Part shown: in pieces, positions 1-5,976 of the stretch
Layout of the letters: each line of letters opens with the position of its first letter
Position numbering within the stretch: position 1 is the first letter of the stretch
Origin: a bacterium
GTDB lineage: Bacteria > JACRDZ01 > JAJRWM01
Direction: 5' to 3'
Length of the DNA: 15,479 nucleotides
Assembly (NCBI GenBank): GCA_024276815.1
Contig: JAJRWM010000210.1
Span: 1 to 15,479, forward strand
Position numbers and translations under genes: made by a program
The notes under the pieces: generated by a model
What the model saw: only the letters and a program-made list of their open reading frames with translations
Databases searched by the model: none
What the model was told of the DNA's origin: nothing

Positions 1-189
1 ACTTAATTCAGGGCTGACGACAGCGATCCTGCCCATCCCGGAATCAAGCGTGCCGCTGACAAAGGGAGCTTCGATTAAAAGAGCATCCTTCTTAACCGGC
101 GCGCATTCACCGGCGCAACAGGAAGCTTTGGTCTCTATCCTAGCGTTTTTAGCCGGGCAACAAGTTATCCCCCCGTTATCAGGCTCCAT
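1..189 (-). CDS. HgcA-family corrinoid protein, N-terminal 63 residues (cut by window edge)
   Basis: The ATG at 187-189 opens a frame that stays open to base 1, giving 63 residues. A strong Shine-Dalgarno (GGAGGGAG) lies just upstream. The N-terminus is Cys-rich: C10-C11, C24-C25 and C29, with a CCxxxC pattern. It is followed by PFVSGTLDS at 42-50 and then GRIAVVSPEL. A Cys-rich leader followed by PFV-(T/S)-G-T and a V-P/A-V-V-S stretch is how HgcA-type corrinoid proteins (related to the CO dehydrogenase/acetyl-CoA synthase corrinoid subunit, PF03599) typically begin. HgcA passes a methyl group from its corrinoid to Hg(II) with the ferredoxin HgcB, but paralogues without that role exist. The diagnostic cap-helix motif N(V/I)WCA(A/S)GK and the membrane domain lie beyond the window, so mercury methylation cannot be claimed. 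It lies 61 bases after the beta-barrel gene. Family assignment rests on a short stretch and on memory of the family. Confidence 0.6.
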   Translation of the reverse strand, partial: MEPDNGGITCCPAKNARIETKASCCAGECAPVKKDALLIEAPFVSGTLDSGMGRIAVVSPELS

Positions 190-214
190 AATTCTCCCTC
201 CACTCCCTGGTTAA

Positions 215-243
215 ATCTTGGCGCTTCCAATACTTTTTGTCAA
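215..243 (-). promoter_or_regulatory. Candidate promoter for the HgcA-like gene
   Basis: A perfect -35 hexamer TTGACA reads on the minus strand at 238-243. A weak -10 (CAAGAT, 215-220) follows after 17 bases. The four bases before the -10 are GCGC, as at the regulator promoter and the promoter-like element upstream of the exporter gene. It could let the corrinoid gene be transcribed independently of the upstream genes. The -10 is poor, so this is tentative. Confidence 0.3.
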
Positions 244-250
244 GCTAAAC

Positions 251-1573
251 TTAAAAGTCATAGCGCATTGTCAGGTAAAGATTGTCGCTCTTGTCAAATT
301 GCCCAAAAAACGTGGGGTCCTCACTTTCCTCATCTTTTTCACCGCCAAAGACATTCGCTCCCCAGGCGGTTGAGAAATTATCCGAAAATTTATAGGAAAC
401 CTTCGGCTGGACCAGGGAATCATTATCTGAAGGGCTGTAAAAAGTGAACAGCGAAAGCTGCCAGACCTGATGTCGCAAATACTGTTCCAGCCGAACGGTC
501 ACGGTGTCGCGATGCTCTTTGGGCAGCGGCGCGCCATCAGGCAAATGCTCCTTGAAGGTTTCATATTTTTCCATGACTTCGTCGTAGTACTTAATCCCCA
601 GGTTGGAATCTTCCCAGAGCTGCCGCTGATACCCCGTCAAATACCTCATTTGGGAATTGGGGATCAGAGGATCATCGCCATTCCGGTCATCCCTGGAGTA
701 ATAGTAGCCGGTTTCCAGGCTGACAATACCACCGAACAGATTGCCCTGGGCGCTGGCTCCATGCACGAAAAGCTCAGGATAAAAGGAGGTTGCCGTAGTC
801 GGCATAGCCGGGTTATCGACTTTCATACTGGGCGTCCGCCAGAAGCCCTTGTAGTAATAGACAGCCACGTCAAAACCACCTAACCCGCGATACAGTTTGC
901 CGGCCAGTTCCAGGTTGTCAAAAGTGGCGTCCGGTTTCTCTTCCACCTGGTTGGGAACCAGCGCGTAGGGATTGAAAAGATAGTAGTCCTCAGAAGTTGG
1001 CGTTTCATCCGGCCTGAAGAACGGAATCAGCAAAAACTCACCGTTGATATATTCAGAGGAGTACCGGGTTCGGAACCCCTCAATCCCCAGCTTCAGGTAT
1101 TCCAGCGGCCGACCCGAGAAAAAAGAATGCCAGTCCTTGGGATAGACATCATTGATAAAGAGCAGATCGCCGGCTCCCCAGGTCACCACCTGCCGCCCCA
1201 AGCGAAAATCAAAGGCGTCGGTAGTATAATCGACATAGGCCTCGCGGACGTCGATATCCGACTCATCGGTTATTTCGTTGTTGAAGATATCAACTTTAAG
1301 ACGGGCGGAAGCGTCAATTTCATCCGACCAGCCGTAAATATCGAGCCGCAGCCGTTCCTCCCCGACCAAATAATCGCTGTCTTTTTCCAGTTTCTCATCA
1401 TCGAGCGCGCCTTTATCCAGCAGACGGCCGGAAAAGTGTCCCATGAGATAACCGTTAATCTCGATATTTCTTTCCTCTCCAAGCAGTTGCGGATACCCGG
1501 AAACGGTAAGCATAGTGAAGAGAAGAAAAAACAGCAGCGGGTTTTTCCAATCATATTTATTTTTTTTCATCAT
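251..1573 (-). CDS. DUF1302-like outer-membrane beta-barrel protein
   Basis: The product is 440 residues. It has an N-terminal signal peptide (basic MMKKNKYDWK, then a hydrophobic stretch at about 13-30) and a beta-rich body of alternating short strands and acidic loops. It ends in LYLTMRYDF, a typical C-terminal beta-signal with terminal Phe for outer-membrane insertion. The block around residues 85-165 (LRLDIYGW..., VREAYVDYTT, FRLGRQVVTWGAGD) is characteristic of DUF1302/alginate-export-like barrels found beside RND/MMPL exporters and LolA-like proteins. It is probably the outer-membrane exit or entry channel of the neighbouring export system. The substrate is unknown. A Shine-Dalgarno GGGAGGT precedes the paired ATG codons. 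It follows the LolA-like gene by 36 bases and precedes the HgcA-like gene. No frameshift or truncation is apparent. Confidence 0.75.
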   Translation of the reverse strand: MMKKNKYDWKNPLLFFLLFTMLTVSGYPQLLGEERNIEINGYLMGHFSGRLLDKGALDDEKLEKDSDYLVGEERLRLDIYGWSDEIDASARLKVDIFNNEITDESDIDVREAYVDYTTDAFDFRLGRQVVTWGAGDLLFINDVYPKDWHSFFSGRPLEYLKLGIEGFRTRYSSEYINGEFLLIPFFRPDETPTSEDYYLFNPYALVPNQVEEKPDATFDNLELAGKLYRGLGGFDVAVYYYKGFWRTPSMKVDNPAMPTTATSFYPELFVHGASAQGNLFGGIVSLETGYYYSRDDRNGDDPLIPNSQMRYLTGYQRQLWEDSNLGIKYYDEVMEKYETFKEHLPDGAPLPKEHRDTVTVRLEQYLRHQVWQLSLFTFYSPSDNDSLVQPKVSYKFSDNFSTAWGANVFGGEKDEESEDPTFFGQFDKSDNLYLTMRYDF

Positions 1574-1609
1574 TTTTTATACCTCCCAAAACACGACTAC
1601 GGCGGCGAA

Positions 1610-2410
1610 TCACTTGATCCAGGAACGCGGGGGCTTGCGTAAGTTGCGTTCACTGAAGTCTTTTTCTCTTAAATTCAGATCGTATTCTGTTTTGTCGTAA
1701 GAGACTTCCGTTTTGTGTCCGGTTTTAACGTTTTTCATGGTTCGCTTGGTCACGGTCGGATAATCGCCGATTTTGGCGACTTCATCAGCCGTGAACACCT
1801 TGTACAATTCCTGTTGAGCGTCGTAGAACTCCTCTTTCAGCGGCAGGTAGTTCTCCCGATCAATCCAGGACAGCCGCTTGGTATAGTCTATTACTTCTTT
1901 GGGCGTGCTTTCAATTAAATAAACCGGCCGGTCATTAACAACTTCTGTGTCCTTAAGGACATGGGTTTCCGCTGAAGCGCTGCGGCCGCTGATATCCTCA
2001 TAAGTAAAGTCGGACCCGACAAAGCTTGACCGTTTATCATCCGCGGCGATTCTTTTGACAAAATTCACGGCCGGGATGAATATCCAGCGTTCATCATTTT
2101 TATCAGCGTGTTTCCAGACCATGAAGGTCATGCCCCGGACATCGCCCGGCTTGTGAAAGTAGATGAAATACTTCTGCTCGGCGCTGTTTTCCTTATCCCA
2201 GCGCAAGATGGACAAGGTCCTTTTCCGCTGCCGGCCTTTTTTGTCTATCAAATTCATGGAAACCCGGGCTTTCATATCCTTACCCTGATAATAGAACTCT
2301 TTCAGTGATTTTTCGACAATCTGCGCCGCTGTCAAATCCGCGGCCTCAGCGGGAATCAAACTGACAAAGGTAAACAGCGTTAACACAACAAGCAATATTC
2401 TTTTTCTCAT
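1610..2410 (-). CDS. LolA-like outer-membrane lipoprotein-sorting protein
   Basis: The product is 266 residues. Its signal peptide ends near AEA-ADL (about residue 23), so it is periplasmic. The body matches the LolA-like group of outer-membrane lipoprotein-sorting proteins: DLTAAQIVEKSL, then a charged beta-strand with RKRTLSILRW, the segment FIYFHKPGDVRGMTFMVW, DERWIFIPAVNFVKRIAADDK, and SSFVGSDFTYEDISGR at about 125-140. These proteins form a half-barrel that carries lipophilic molecules and are commonly encoded beside MMPL-type RND exporters. True LolA is shorter (about 200 residues) and works with LolCDE, which is absent here, so a dedicated ligand carrier for the adjacent RND pump is more likely (inference). 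The Shine-Dalgarno AAGGAGA lies 8 bases before the ATG. The gene starts 16 bases after the DUF2892 gene. Confidence 0.82.
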   Translation of the reverse strand: MRKRILLVVLTLFTFVSLIPAEAADLTAAQIVEKSLKEFYYQGKDMKARVSMNLIDKKGRQRKRTLSILRWDKENSAEQKYFIYFHKPGDVRGMTFMVWKHADKNDERWIFIPAVNFVKRIAADDKRSSFVGSDFTYEDISGRSASAETHVLKDTEVVNDRPVYLIESTPKEVIDYTKRLSWIDRENYLPLKEEFYDAQQELYKVFTADEVAKIGDYPTVTKRTMKNVKTGHKTEVSYDKTEYDLNLREKDFSERNLRKPPRSWIK

Positions 2411-2426
2411 CTTTTATCTCCTTCTC

Positions 2427-2636
2427 TTATTTTTCGACATCACAGCTACAGTTTTTAAAGCCCGCGAAGCGCAAAATATTCATCATGGGGCACCAGTTGG
2501 TAAAAGCTGACTGCAAAAGATTCACGCCTATGAACAGGGTGAAAAGCAGCCACCATTCCGAATGGAAGCGCGCCAAGGCCAGCGACAGGATAATAAACGC
2601 GCCGGCGATACCTCTTAACATTCTCTCAATACTCAT
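2427..2636 (-). CDS. DUF2892 (YgaP-type) two-helix membrane protein
   Basis: The product is 69 residues. SIERMLRGIAGAFIILSLAL is followed by a second hydrophobic segment (WWLLFTLFIGVNLLQSAFT) and then NWCP. This is the usual DUF2892 pattern, the membrane domain that follows the rhodanese domain in E. coli YgaP. It carries C49 after the second helix and a C-terminal C63-S-C65 pair that could hold sulfane sulfur or a thiophilic metal. I chose the ATG at 2636 because the AGGAG Shine-Dalgarno lies 7 bases before it. The in-frame TTG at 2642 would leave almost no spacing. The gene begins 2 bases after the exporter stop codon, so translation is probably coupled. A rhodanese domain sits in the regulator of the same cluster, so the two parts of a YgaP-type protein are both present but separate. 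Confidence 0.82.
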   Translation of the reverse strand: MSIERMLRGIAGAFIILSLALARFHSEWWLLFTLFIGVNLLQSAFTNWCPMMNILRFAGFKNCSCDVEK

Positions 2637-2638
2637 AA

Positions 2639-4957
2639 TCAAGCTCCTTTCTTAACAAAAATTTCCGGGCCGATTAATATCAGCGCCGCCGGCAGCAAAA
2701 ACATGGTGGCGACAGTGCTGAAGATCATCAGCAGCGCGAAAAACACGCCCACGGTTAAATATGGAGTCAGGGTGGAAATCAGCAGGGGCAAAAAGCCCAG
2801 CGAAATCACGATGGCGTTTTTGGCGATAGCCCGACCCGGTTCGCCAAACATGTAATTATGAGTCTCCTCACCATCCCTGCTCTCAAGGTAATGCTCTTTA
2901 TACCGCTGCAGGAAGTGAATGGCGAAGTCAACGGCCATACCCAAAGAAAGCGCGGAACAGATAGCGATCGGCATATCATAATCCTTGCCCAGCCAGCCGA
3001 CTAGCCCGTAAGAGAGCACCATGGCCACGGTCAGCGGGATCATGGAGAGCAGGCCCAGGGTAAGGGAACGGAATTCCATCAGCATAAGCAAAAACACCAC
3101 CAAAAAACTGCCGAGGATGGCTTTCAGCATACCCTTGACCATAAGGTCCTGCCAGATTTGATTAATATAGGTAAGGCCTGACCACTTGATACTGATCCCC
3201 CGGGGCGGCGGATTATTCTCCAGAAAAGCTGCCAGGCTATCTTCCACCTTCTTCATTTGCCGGTTGTCCCCACCCTTCATTTGCACCCAGATATTAGCTT
3301 TACTGGCATCATTGTTAACGAAACTCTCCAGGTCGTTGGGATCGCCGGCGGATTGGAACAGGAACAGGAACTGGCCGACAGCGTCGGCGGAATCAGGCAC
3401 CAGGTCGTAGGCGCTGTCATTGTCATGCAGAACATAGTTGATTCTTTTAACGATATTGGCCACCGAAGATGTTTTGCCAACCAGCGGGTCAGCTTCCAGG
3501 CGGGCTTGTACACGATCAATATATTTGATAACTTCCGGTCGCTTGATCGCTTCCGGCTCCTGGCCGTCAAGCACCAGGTAAGCCATGTAGGTGCCGCCGA
3601 AGAGCTGGTTCATCCTGACATCCGCTATTCTGAGAGGATGTGACTTTTTGAACCATTTAATGGGATTGTCATTGATGTTGATCTTGGCTATCCCCCAGCC
3701 GCCCAGCATCAGAATCACGATGGACAAAACCACGATTGTTTTCGCCCGGGAAAAAACAATGGCGCCGTTAGCTTTCAGGTAGCGGTCCAGCAGCGAAGGT
3801 TTTTCCGCGCCACCAAAGTTGATCCCCTGTCTTAACTGTTTATCACTCATCAGGCTCAGGCAGGCCGGCACCACCGTCATGGAGAAAACCCAGGCCATCA
3901 TAATACCAAAAGCGACAAACAGGCCAAAAACCCTCACCGGCGGAATATCCGTCAAGGCCAGGGAACCGAAGCCCACCGCCGAGGTCAGCGAAGTGAACAG
4001 CATGGGACGATATAATGGCGCCATCCCGTCCAGAATAGCTTTACGCTTATCGCCATGGACACAATAACCATCATAGCACTCGCTTAAAATGTGGATATCA
4101 TCAAGAATAGCTATCGGCATTAAAAAAATGGGGATCATGGAACTCATGATGTGAACCGTATTCCCGGTGCCTATTAACAAACCCATGGCCCAGATAACAG
4201 CGAACAGAGCGTCCATACCCACCGGAATCAAAAAGACGGCCCGGCGGAAGAGAAGATACATCAACAGCATAATCAGCAGGAAAGCCAGCGGCGCGACGAC
4301 CGCCATTTCCACAAACATCTCATGGCCAAAAGTATCTTCGGCGATTGGCAGCCCCGCCAGGTGAAAGGTCTGTTCCGGCAGCAGTTTATCTTTCAAGATC
4401 CTGGTAATTTCAGCGGCAATCCGGTAGCTCTCATCTTTACTCTGGATAGGAATATAAAGAGCAATCGCGGTACCGTCTTTGGAAGCTATCTTTTCATGTA
4501 GAAACGGGTTGCTGGCGATATCCTTTCTGAGCCGTTCCATTCCTTCCGCGGTTCGCGGGACCTCGGTAATGACCGGGTGGATATCAAGGAAACCTCCGTT
4601 TGACTTGACGTTATTGGTTGTGGACGGACTGACGACATCCTGGATAATCACGCCTTTTATTTTAAGGATTTCTTTCGTCGCCTGGACGATCCGCTCCAAT
4701 GGTTCCACGCGGAAGATACCATTCGCGTCTTCAATGCCAACGACCAGGAGATCGTGGATACCAAACTCCTCCTTGGTCTGGTCATAGAAAACCCGTTCCG
4801 GCTGATCAGCTTCCAGCATGTTTTCCGGGTCGGTATCAATTGTGATCCCGGGAAACTGCAACGCGAAGAGCAGGGTCAGGAACAAGACCAGCCCGATCAC
4901 CGTTTTGGGACGATCCAGGGCGAAATGTGTTATTGACTGTAAAAACGATTTTTTCAT
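2639..4957 (-). CDS. RND-superfamily exporter, MMPL/HAE3 type
   Basis: The product is 772 residues with the twofold RND layout. TM1 is at about 17-36, followed by a large periplasmic loop to about 210. A five-helix sterol-sensing-like block lies at about 215-370 and includes MPIAILDDIHILSECYD. TM7 is near 405-425, a second periplasmic loop runs to about 610, and the final block holds LGMAVDFAIHFLQRYKE. The acidic residues in these TM4/TM10 positions (DD and D) are the expected proton-relay sites. At this length, and with no membrane-fusion partner, it resembles the HAE3/MMPL/HpnN group, which moves lipids, hopanoids and other hydrophobic molecules, rather than AcrB or CusA (over 1000 residues). 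It sits with a LolA-like carrier and an outer-membrane barrel, suggesting a chain across the envelope. The Shine-Dalgarno is GAGGTGA. It follows the regulator after 111 bases that contain a promoter-like element. Confidence 0.88.
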   Translation of the reverse strand: MKKSFLQSITHFALDRPKTVIGLVLFLTLLFALQFPGITIDTDPENMLEADQPERVFYDQTKEEFGIHDLLVVGIEDANGIFRVEPLERIVQATKEILKIKGVIIQDVVSPSTTNNVKSNGGFLDIHPVITEVPRTAEGMERLRKDIASNPFLHEKIASKDGTAIALYIPIQSKDESYRIAAEITRILKDKLLPEQTFHLAGLPIAEDTFGHEMFVEMAVVAPLAFLLIMLLMYLLFRRAVFLIPVGMDALFAVIWAMGLLIGTGNTVHIMSSMIPIFLMPIAILDDIHILSECYDGYCVHGDKRKAILDGMAPLYRPMLFTSLTSAVGFGSLALTDIPPVRVFGLFVAFGIMMAWVFSMTVVPACLSLMSDKQLRQGINFGGAEKPSLLDRYLKANGAIVFSRAKTIVVLSIVILMLGGWGIAKININDNPIKWFKKSHPLRIADVRMNQLFGGTYMAYLVLDGQEPEAIKRPEVIKYIDRVQARLEADPLVGKTSSVANIVKRINYVLHDNDSAYDLVPDSADAVGQFLFLFQSAGDPNDLESFVNNDASKANIWVQMKGGDNRQMKKVEDSLAAFLENNPPPRGISIKWSGLTYINQIWQDLMVKGMLKAILGSFLVVFLLMLMEFRSLTLGLLSMIPLTVAMVLSYGLVGWLGKDYDMPIAICSALSLGMAVDFAIHFLQRYKEHYLESRDGEETHNYMFGEPGRAIAKNAIVISLGFLPLLISTLTPYLTVGVFFALLMIFSTVATMFLLPAALILIGPEIFVKKGA

Positions 4958-4986
4958 GTCATGTCACCTCTTTTATCTTTTTTAAG

Positions 4987-5022
4987 CGCGACAATAGTAG
5001 CGCAAGTCGCGTTATTTATACC
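4987..5022 (-). promoter_or_regulatory. Candidate promoter/operator of the exporter operon
   Basis: On the minus strand a TACTAT -10 (4994-4999) is preceded by GCGC and lies inside the 13-mer TTGCGCTACTATT (4993-5005), which is identical to the -10 region of the regulator promoter. An inverted repeat, CGCGAC (4987-4992) and GTCGCG (5006-5011), brackets this -10. At 17 bases spacing the -35 position reads GGTATA, a poor match, so the promoter may need an activator or may only be an operator. A second small palindrome, CCCGGTCCGGG (5021-5031), abuts it upstream. Sequence-only prediction. Confidence 0.45.
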
Positions 5023-5068
5023 CGGTCCGGGCGTTCCCACCCTTGGCCAGAATAGTAACTTCCTTTTG

Positions 5069-5737
5069 TTAACCTTTATCAATCGGCAAACCCCGCAGGC
5101 GCCACTCAGGAACGCTGTCGGCCCGGCTTACAGCCCGGTATCCCCGCGCCCGCAACAACTTAACCGCCTGACTGGCCAGCATACAATAGGGGCCTCGACA
5201 GTAAGCGACTATCTCCCGGTCCTGAGGGAGTTCGTCAAGATGCCGCTCCATTTCAGCCAGGGGAACGGATATGGCGCCTGGAATATGACCGGCCAGGTAT
5301 TCTTCGCGGGGCCGAACATCCAGCACAATCACGGTCCCTTGCTCAATACGTCTCAACAAACTCTCGCGATCCACCTGTTCCAGTTCTTCCCGTTCGCCAA
5401 GGAACTGTTTTGAAATCATTTCGACTTCCGCCAGCTGTTTTTTGGCTAACGCTCTCAAGGAGCACAAAAAGCCGCACACCTCCTGGTCGGCTAAACAATA
5501 GGTAACGAAAAGTCCCACCTTTTCGGCCTCGACCAGGTGGGCCGACTTAAGTACCTGCAGGTGCTGCGAGGTATTGGCGACAGACAGACCAGCTTCCCCG
5601 GCCAGCAGTTCAACGGTGCGCTCTCCCTGGGCCAGCAGCTCCAGAAGCTCAATCCGCTTGGGACTTGATATCGCCTTGCCGATTCTGGCGAACTGTTCGT
5701 AGATGGCATCCTTGAGGTTCAAATTGTTGTTATTCAC
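5069..5737 (-). CDS. ArsR-family regulator fused to a rhodanese domain
   Basis: The product is 222 residues. The N-terminal half is an ArsR/SmtB winged helix: ISSPKRIELLELLAQGERTVELLAGEAGLSVANTSQHLQVLKSAHLVEAEKVG, with the recognition helix at about 51-64. The C-terminal half (about 120-219) is a rhodanese domain with LDVRPREEYLAGHIPGA and the active-site loop C180-R-G-P-Y-C185, ending in PEW..RGLP. The rhodanese Cys is intact, so it should carry a persulfide. The classic ELCVC arsenic/antimony site is absent (ERTVELL instead), but C81, C88 and C92 cluster after the wing as possible sensor thiols. I start it at GTG 5737 because AGGAGG lies 6 bases upstream; an in-frame TTG at 5752 precedes that site. 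Such fusions are often linked to sulfur, arsenic or thiol metabolism. It probably represses its own promoter and the following exporter genes (inference). Confidence 0.9.
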   Translation of the reverse strand: MNNNNLNLKDAIYEQFARIGKAISSPKRIELLELLAQGERTVELLAGEAGLSVANTSQHLQVLKSAHLVEAEKVGLFVTYCLADQEVCGFLCSLRALAKKQLAEVEMISKQFLGEREELEQVDRESLLRRIEQGTVIVLDVRPREEYLAGHIPGAISVPLAEMERHLDELPQDREIVAYCRGPYCMLASQAVKLLRARGYRAVSRADSVPEWRLRGLPIDKG

Positions 5738-5754
5738 CTTCCACCTCCTCAATA

Positions 5755-5776
5755 ATTCAATTGAATAGTTGAATAG
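5755..5776. promoter_or_regulatory. Putative operator: 12-bp palindrome plus tandem TTGAATAG repeats
   Basis: ATTCAATTGAAT (5755-5766) is a perfect palindrome. It runs into two back-to-back copies of TTGAATAG (5761-5776). The block covers the presumed start site and part of the -10 of the regulator promoter, the usual place for an ArsR-family repressor to sit. Binding by this regulator is inferred from position and symmetry. Confidence 0.6.
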
Positions 5777-5801
5777 TAGCGCAAAAAAAATCTCTTGTCA
5801 A
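5773..5801 (-). promoter_or_regulatory. Sigma-70-type promoter of the ArsR-rhodanese gene
   Basis: The minus strand reads TTGACA (5796-5801), then 17 bases including an eight-T run and GCGC, then TACTAT (5773-5778). The expected start is near 5766, about 30 bases before the GTG start codon. This is the best promoter in the window and is overlapped by the putative operator. Confidence 0.7.
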
Positions 5802-5833
5802 GCGAAAAATCACCCTCACGGTAACGAAACGAG

Positions 5834-5853
5834 AACAACCGCGAGCGGTTGTT
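5834..5853. repeat. Inverted repeat with 9-base arms in the divergent intergenic region
   Basis: AACAACCGC (5834-5842) and GCGGTTGTT (5845-5853) are perfect complements separated by two bases. Neither strand has a T-run afterwards, so it is not a clear terminator. It lies between the regulator promoter and the aminotransferase gene and could be an operator or an RNA hairpin. Confidence 0.45.
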
Positions 5854-5976
5854 AGCTCTGAACCGACAGATCAAGAGAGACAATCCTGCTGATTTTCTCC
5901 TGATTCAAAAATGCTTGCTTTCTATATTAACTATGATAAACTCAGGCTTAAAAGGCTCAGGGGGAAACAACCTCAC

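Noticed and set aside
470-883. A 137-codon plus-strand open frame opposite the beta-barrel gene, and similar frames opposite purL (14703-15290) and the exporter
   Set aside because: They lack a ribosome site and family features. The minus-strand genes they lie against are clearly real.
2637-2642. TTG at 2642 as the start of the DUF2892 gene
   Set aside because: The AGGAG site would lie almost directly on it. The ATG at 2636 has proper spacing and matches the family start.
2639-4957. Heavy-metal efflux RND pump (CusA/CzcA type)
   Set aside because: At 772 residues it is far too short. No membrane-fusion protein or TolC-type channel is adjacent, and the motifs fit the MMPL/HAE3 group.
5738-5752. 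TTG at 5752 as the start of the ArsR-rhodanese gene
   Set aside because: The AGGAGG ribosome site lies within the extra codons and points to GTG 5737.
5911-5976. Upstream ATG 5911 as the start of the class-IV aminotransferase
   Set aside because: The 22 added residues are not part of the family and the region is AT-rich, promoter-like sequence.
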